Below are positions 60,069 to 64,000 of a stretch of DNA of 64,000 nucleotides, in pieces (positions within the stretch are counted from its first letter, which is position 1; each line of letters begins with the position of its first letter). Location of the stretch: the NCBI RefSeq assembly GCF_000620505.1, contig NZ_JIBC01000009.1, forward strand, positions 62,001-126,000, written 5' to 3'. The notes below the pieces were generated by a model. That model made no database searches and had not been told where the DNA came from. It worked only from the letters and a program-made list of their open reading frames with translations. Source of the stretch: Sulfitobacter sp. 20_GPM-1509m (lineage in GTDB: Bacteria; Pseudomonadota; Alphaproteobacteria; Rhodobacterales; Rhodobacteraceae). The position numbers and the translations under genes are program-made.

Positions 60069-61513
60069 AGCGTCAGCTGGCCGCCCTGCTGTTTGCAACT
60101 CTTCTGACCGGAGGGGGTGCAAACGCGGGGGGCTACTGCCTGAAGCCAGTGTCTTACGACCCGCCCCGTTCAGGTCTTGAAATAAGGCAGCCCCATCGGC
60201 TGGCCTCTGACCCACTGATCTATCCAGGGTATCCGTGGTTGGTGATTCATCCCACCAACCGGGGCGGTCTTTATACGATCCGGGATGAGCGCTATGAGCG
60301 GTTGCAGGCGGACTGGCCGCGCTCAGACCTGTGGAGCTACGGACACTATTTTATCCGCCCCAATGGGCAGGTTTTCGGGATCGGGAGCCGTCCGGGCGAA
60401 CTGTTTGTGCTGCCCGAAGGCCGCGCTGCGTTCGAAAAGCTGGATTTGCCGGATTTTGACGACATCCACTATGATTTGGCCAGCGACCGGATATTGGTGT
60501 GGAAACAAGCGGATCAGTCCTTTTCCGAGGTCACTGACGATGGGCTTGTCCCCGCAAATTTTGGCAAGCTGCCAGATATACGCAACGGCGCGATGCCACG
60601 TTTTGTGCCCGAACTGGACAGTTGGGTGGCAGCGACACCGGAGCAGCTTTACATAGCGAAGTCTGGGGAGGACTGGCGCCCCTTTCGAAAGGGCTGGAGA
60701 ACCCGCGCGGCGCTTTATCAACTTGAGTTCGCACCTCTTCACTTTGAGCGCGACACCGCGACCTTGACCATCAAACTTGGCAGGTACGTTCTGGTCTACC
60801 GGATGGATGATACCGGGCTGCCAAGGTTTTTGTACCGGGTCGATGAGGTGGGCACGATCTGGTTGGATGGCGTTTTGCCTATGATCGAAGCCGATGGGAC
60901 AAGCAGAACCCTTTGGGGGCGTGTTCGCGGGTTGTCGCGGTTTGGCAAGGTCATGCAGGTAATCACGCCGTCCGGTCCGATGGAGGTTTTCGATCTGCCA
61001 CTGTCAGACCGGCCCGCTGACGGGGCGCATCTCACGAACTGGACATTAGGCTACGGGTCGTTTCGCCAAAGTGTCTATCATGTCCCGCCGATTTTTCACA
61101 TCGGAACAGAAGCCTTCTTTTTCGACGGCAGGTCCCGTATTCCGTCCCCGCAACTCTCGATGCAGGCGTTGGGCAAATTTGCCCGGTGGGTGAACTGGCG
61201 AAGCCGCGTTTTCGTGGTTAAAGAGACGGGGTGGGCCGAACTGATGCCTGATCTCAGCTTGCGTGACATCCCGTTTCCCGTGCCACTTGGTCGCTCGCCG
61301 GTCGATATGCGGATCACGGCAAGTGACTCTCTTGGCTTGGTCTTCGTATCACAGGGACAAATCTGGCACAGTTCTGATGGCGAAACCTTCAAGCAACTGA
61401 CGGACGGGACGGCCGTAAAAGTTCAAGAGTTCGTCAGCGACCTGCCCAACCGCACCGACATGTTGGTGCGCGGCGCTGATGGGCTATATCTACTCAAACC
61501 AAATTGTCTCTAG
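60065..61513 (+). CDS. Unrecognised secreted protein, possible beta-propeller
   Basis: 482-residue protein not recognised. It starts with GTG 60065 overlapping the pheT stop (GTGA) and has a signal peptide (KRQLAALLFATLLTGGGANA). The rest is soluble with many aromatic residues and repeated short strand-like blocks such as FGIGSRPGELFVLPEG, DTATLTIKLGRYVLVYR, GLVFVSQGQIWHSSDGETFK and MLVRGADGLYLLKPNCL, suggesting a beta-propeller-like secreted sensor or binding protein. By eye, codon choice is less GC-biased than in pheT, so it may be a recent arrival using pheT translation. No catalytic motif seen. Confidence 0.75.
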   Translation: MKRQLAALLFATLLTGGGANAGGYCLKPVSYDPPRSGLEIRQPHRLASDPLIYPGYPWLVIHPTNRGGLYTIRDERYERLQADWPRSDLWSYGHYFIRPNGQVFGIGSRPGELFVLPEGRAAFEKLDLPDFDDIHYDLASDRILVWKQADQSFSEVTDDGLVPANFGKLPDIRNGAMPRFVPELDSWVAATPEQLYIAKSGEDWRPFRKGWRTRAALYQLEFAPLHFERDTATLTIKLGRYVLVYRMDDTGLPRFLYRVDEVGTIWLDGVLPMIEADGTSRTLWGRVRGLSRFGKVMQVITPSGPMEVFDLPLSDRPADGAHLTNWTLGYGSFRQSVYHVPPIFHIGTEAFFFDGRSRIPSPQLSMQALGKFARWVNWRSRVFVVKETGWAELMPDLSLRDIPFPVPLGRSPVDMRITASDSLGLVFVSQGQIWHSSDGETFKQLTDGTAVKVQEFVSDLPNRTDMLVRGADGLYLLKPNCL

Positions 61514-61523
61514 GGAGTTTCTT

Positions 61524-61970
61524 ATGTTGAAGGTCTACTTATCCGGCGAAATCCACACCGACTGGCGCGACCAGATCATTCAGGGTGCGCAAGGTCTGGA
61601 CGTGTCCTTTGACAGCCCAGTCACCGATCATGCCGCCAGTGACGATTGCGGTGTGGAAATCCTTGGGGCCGAGCCGGACAAGTTCTGGCACGACCGCAAG
61701 GGCGCGCAGCTGAATGCCATCCGCACCCGCAAGGGCATTGCCGATGCCGACGTTGTGGTGGTGCGCTTTGGCGACCAGTACAAACAGTGGAACGCAGCCT
61801 TTGACGCGGGGCAGGCAGCCGCCTTGGGCAAATCTCTGATCGTCCTGCACGGCCCCGACCAAGCCCACGCGCTGAAAGAGGTCGATGCTGCGGCTTTGGC
61901 CGTGGCGCAAGAGCCACAGCAGGTGGTCGACATCCTGCGCTATGTGCTGACCGGAAAACTGCCCGGCTGA
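61524..61970 (+). CDS. YtoQ-family protein
   Basis: 148-residue cytoplasmic protein of the YtoQ family (a nucleoside 2-deoxyribosyltransferase-like fold). Seen: MLKVYLSGEIHTDWRDQIIQ, VSFDSPVTDHAASDDCGVEI, WHDRKGAQLNAIRTRKGIAD and VVVRFGDQYKQWNAAFDAGQ, conserved in the order of the family. Function is not established. ATG 61524 follows AGGGAG. It follows the secreted protein by 10 nt, so pheT, that gene and this one may be co-transcribed. Confidence 0.88.
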   Translation: MLKVYLSGEIHTDWRDQIIQGAQGLDVSFDSPVTDHAASDDCGVEILGAEPDKFWHDRKGAQLNAIRTRKGIADADVVVVRFGDQYKQWNAAFDAGQAAALGKSLIVLHGPDQAHALKEVDAAALAVAQEPQQVVDILRYVLTGKLPG

Positions 61971-62114
61971 ACCTGCGCCTGATTGTTTCCGAAAATCGCC
62001 AATGCGCTGGCAAATCTGCGAAACTGCCTGCCCAGATATAAAAACCTGTGTTAAATCGTATGCGTCGGCGCATCAAAAGCGATAACGCGCGCCACAATTA
62101 ACGAAGGACCAAAC

Positions 62115-62546
62115 ATGCTGAACGAATTCAAAGCTTTCATCGCCAAGGGCAATGTCATGGACATGGCCGTTGGTATTATTGTCGGCGCTGCCTTTACCGC
62201 CATCGTCAGCTCGATGGTGGCTGACCTGATCAACCCGATCATCGGCTTGTTCACCGGTGGTGTCGATTTCACCAACAATTATGCAGTTTTGTCCGGCGAC
62301 GTGCCTGCAGGTGCCTCGCTCGAAGCTGCGCGTGAAGCTGGGGCTTCGGTCTTTGCCTATGGCTCGTTCCTGATGGCGGTCATCAACTTCCTGATCATCG
62401 CATTCGTGGTGTTCATGCTGGTGAAGATGGTCAACCGCATCAAATCCGCCGCTGAAAAACCCAAGGATGTCGCCCCCGAGGTGCCCGCAGGTCCGTCCGA
62501 ACTGGATGTGCTGCTGGAAATCCGCGACCAGCTGGCCAAGCGTTAA
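62115..62546 (+). CDS. mscL: Large-conductance mechanosensitive channel MscL
   Basis: 143-residue inner-membrane channel opening under hypo-osmotic stretch. Seen: N-terminal helix [22 protein letters not shown]1 [20 protein letters not shown] (the glycine/alanine-rich pore-lining helix), [19 protein letters not shown] as TM2, and a cytoplasmic C-terminal coil ([15 protein letters not shown]). The periplasmic loop ([18 protein letters not shown]) is a bit longer than in E. coli (136 residues). AAGGA precedes the ATG. Ends before a good terminator. Confidence 0.97.
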   Translation: MLNEFKAFIAKGNVMDMAVGIIVGAAFTAIVSSMVADLINPIIGLFTGGVDFTNNYAVLSGDVPAGASLEAAREAGASVFAYGSFLMAVINFLIIAFVVFMLVKMVNRIKSAAEKPKDVAPEVPAGPSELDVLLEIRDQLAKR

Positions 62547-62552
62547 ACAGGC

Positions 62553-62587
62553 AAAGGCCCGCGCAGATCGCTCCACGCGGGCCTTTT
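62553..62587 (+). terminator. Terminator of mscL
   Basis: Stem AAAGGCCCGCG / CGCGGGCCTTT, 11 bp, with a 12-nt loop and a TTTT end, 7 nt past the stop codon. It may also stop the convergent ald transcript. Confidence 0.8.
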
Positions 62588-62589
62588 CG

Positions 62590-62620
62590 CTTCATCTTGC
62601 CAGATAAACTCCGGGGAAGG
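62590..62620 (-). repeat. Dispersed 3'-end element, copy 4 (minus strand)
   Basis: On the minus strand CCTTCCCCGGAGTTTATCTG followed by GCAAGATGAAG. It matches copies 2 and 3 closely in the GAGTTTAT-x-TGGCAAGATGAAG part. Here it lies between convergent mscL and ald. Confidence 0.7.
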
Positions 62621-62655
62621 CGCGTATGCGCCGAGGGGCAGAGCCCTTGTGCCGC

Positions 62656-63774
62656 TTACAGTTGCAGTGCGTCCCCGGGTGTAATCACATCCAGCCCCAA
62701 AGCCTCGCCCACGGCCGCATAGGTCAGCTTGCCCGCATGCACGTTCAGTCCCGCCAGCAGGTGCGGATCGTCGGCACAGGCCTGTTTCCACCCCTTGTCC
62801 GCCAGCGCCAGCATGAAGGGCATCGTCGCATTGCCCAAGGCAATGGTGGATGTCCGCGCCACGGCCCCCGGCATGTTGGCCACGCAATAGTGCATGATCC
62901 CTTCCACGTCATAGATCGGGTCCTGGTGCGTGGTGGCTTTCGAGGTCTCGAAGCACCCGCCCTGGTCAATCGCCACGTCCACCAGCGCCGCACCCGGCTT
63001 CAGCTCGGACAGTTGCGCGCGGGACAGAAGTTTGGGCGCAGCGGCACCTGGGACCAGCACCGCGCCGATGATCATATCGGCGGATCGCGCCAGCTCGATG
63101 GTGTTGCCCGCGCTGGCATAGCTGGTCTTGAACACACCGGCAAAGGCATCGTCCAGATAGCGCATGCGCGGCAGCGAACGGTCGAGCACGGTCACATCCG
63201 CGCCCATGCCTGCGGCGACACGTGCCGCATGGGTGCCGACCACACCGCCGCCGATCACGACGACACGTGCGGGGCTGACACCGGGCACACCGCCCAGCAG
63301 CACGCCGCGCCCGCCATTGGCCTTTTGCAGCGTCCACGCGCCGACTTGCGGTGCCAGCCGACCTGCGACTTCGGACATCGGGGCCAGCAACGGCAGCCCA
63401 CCCGTGCGGTCTGTGACGGTTTCGTAGGCAATGCAGGTCGCACCCGATGCCAGCAAGTCTTGGGTCTGGTCAGGGTCCGGCGCCAGATGCAGATAGGTGA
63501 ACAGAACCTGCCCCTCGCGCAGCATCTTGCGCTCAACGGCCTGGGGTTCCTTAACCTTGACGATCATGTCAGCGGCGGCAAACACTTCCTTGGCCGAGCC
63601 GACGATCTGCGCGCCCGCAGCCGTGTAATCCGCGTCTTCGAACCCTGCACCAACGCCCGCACCCGCCTGTATCAGGACGGTGTGACCGTGCCCCACGGCC
63701 TCTTGTGCGGCGTTCGGGGTGATCCCGACGCGGAATTCCTGTGGTTTGATCTCAGTTGGACATCCGATTTTCAT
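62656..63774 (-). CDS. ald: Alanine dehydrogenase
   Basis: 372-residue NAD-dependent enzyme that oxidatively deaminates L-alanine to pyruvate and ammonium (or the reverse). Seen: MKIGCPTEIKPQEFRVGITP at the start, YLHLAPDPDQTQDLLASGAT, VVVIGGGVVGTHAARVAAGM (NAD-binding loop near residue 165-185), VDVAIDQGGCFETSKATTHQ (catalytic Asp region) and MHYCVANMPGAVARTSTIAL. In taurine degraders it regenerates the pyruvate used by Tpa. ATG 63774 is the family start. Divergent from an Lrp-type gene across paired TTCGAA sites. Confidence 0.96.
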   Translation of the reverse strand: MKIGCPTEIKPQEFRVGITPNAAQEAVGHGHTVLIQAGAGVGAGFEDADYTAAGAQIVGSAKEVFAAADMIVKVKEPQAVERKMLREGQVLFTYLHLAPDPDQTQDLLASGATCIAYETVTDRTGGLPLLAPMSEVAGRLAPQVGAWTLQKANGGRGVLLGGVPGVSPARVVVIGGGVVGTHAARVAAGMGADVTVLDRSLPRMRYLDDAFAGVFKTSYASAGNTIELARSADMIIGAVLVPGAAAPKLLSRAQLSELKPGAALVDVAIDQGGCFETSKATTHQDPIYDVEGIMHYCVANMPGAVARTSTIALGNATMPFMLALADKGWKQACADDPHLLAGLNVHAGKLTYAAVGEALGLDVITPGDALQL

Positions 63775-63863
63775 CTGCCATTCCCTGTATTGCAGTATGA
63801 CGCACAGTTTATCGGGGTTTCGTCGCAAGAACCCACGAAAGGCCCCTCGCCATTTGCCTCTTT

Positions 63864-63902
63864 CTTCGAATAGTCTGGCGTGGAAACGCTATTATTTCGA
63901 AG
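63864..63902. promoter_or_regulatory. Paired TTCGAA sites in the ald/Lrp gap
   Basis: CTTCGAA (63864-63870) and TTCGAAG (63896-63902), an inverted pair 32 nt apart (about three helical turns) in the 140-nt divergent gap. AT-rich flanks (TAGTC..., ATTATTT) resemble Lrp-type sites. Confidence 0.45.
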
Positions 63903-63914
63903 GAATGTGCGTAA

Positions 63915-64000
63915 ATGTCAGTAGATGCGACCGATCGGCGTATTCTCGAAGCGCTTCAGCGCAAGGGCCGGATGTCGAATGCAGACCTGTCGGAACAGGT
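63915..64000 (+). CDS. Lrp/AsnC-family regulator, start only (window edge)
   Basis: The first 28 residues of a regulator: MSVDATDRRILEALQRKGRM and SNADLSEQV, matching the start of the Lrp winged helix (DxxDRxIL-x2-L-Q-x-xGR). The rest lies beyond the window. Divergent from ald, as in many alphaproteobacteria where such a protein (often named AldR) activates ald in response to alanine; that function is inferred from context. Confidence 0.85.
   Translation, partial: MSVDATDRRILEALQRKGRMSNADLSEQ

Overview
The window looks like chromosomal DNA of a marine Rhodobacteraceae (Roseobacter-group) alphaproteobacterium. The evidence is the GC-rich coding sequence, the tightly packed ATGA/GTGA-coupled genes, an Mcl1 malyl-CoA lyase (ethylmalonyl-CoA pathway), an FYDLN-acid protein, DUF1244, YrhK and YtoQ small proteins, and above all a complete taurine dissimilation island. 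Genus cannot be told from the sequence alone. I see no insertion sequence, phage, integrase, CRISPR array or rRNA; there is one tRNA-Ala(GGC).

Layout. 0-16 kb is housekeeping and accessory metabolism: ferredoxin reductase/rsmD, an orphan TupA-like binding protein, map, sfsA, a CinA-like protein, an AhpD-like protein, an OmpA protein, a LysR regulator, zntB, an ArsR regulator divergent from a NIPSNAP/monooxygenase pair, fadH, rppH, a sugar/adenosine kinase and nth. 16-25 kb holds a Hint-domain protein, an Ada-like methyltransferase, an OmpA lipoprotein, a divergent pair that looks like a split MnmC, a DMT transporter, a lytic transglycosylase and dapA.

25.4-40.5 kb is the sulfonate island. 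tauABC (uptake) is divergent from tpa (taurine to sulfoacetaldehyde). tauR lies between tpa and an operon xsc-ackA-soeA-soeB-soeC (sulfoacetaldehyde to acetyl phosphate plus sulfite; acetyl phosphate to acetate plus ATP; sulfite to sulfate with electrons to quinone). The usual pta next to xsc is replaced by ackA. SoeA has no Tat signal, which fits oxidation of sulfite on the cytoplasmic side where Xsc makes it. A paired motif, CTGGCCYTAWC with a 23-nt repeat spacing, sits upstream of both xsc and tpa, and one copy is upstream of tauR; I read it as the TauR box. Alanine dehydrogenase (ald, 62.7-63.8 kb, divergent from an Lrp-type regulator) would recycle the alanine made by Tpa, and mcl1 (45-46 kb) could serve assimilation of the C2 unit.

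40.7-52 kb: tRNA-Ala, an acidic FYDLN protein, a YgjP-like metalloprotease, a GntR regulator, accA, a LysE/Lrp pair, mcl1, then a three-gene D-glutamate/D-amino-acid module (dgcN, dgcA, D-amino-acid transaminase), MarC, GST and OsmC. 52-64 kb: pyk, rpmI-rplT, a flavodoxin-fold reductase and TetR regulator separated by three copies of a palindromic operator, pheS, YrhK, pheT, an unrecognised secreted protein, YtoQ, mscL, ald and the start of an Lrp-family gene cut by the window edge.

Other points of interest are a dispersed approximately 30-nt element (five copies, mostly at 3' ends of genes), strong hairpins between tauA and tauB, and several clean palindromic operators.
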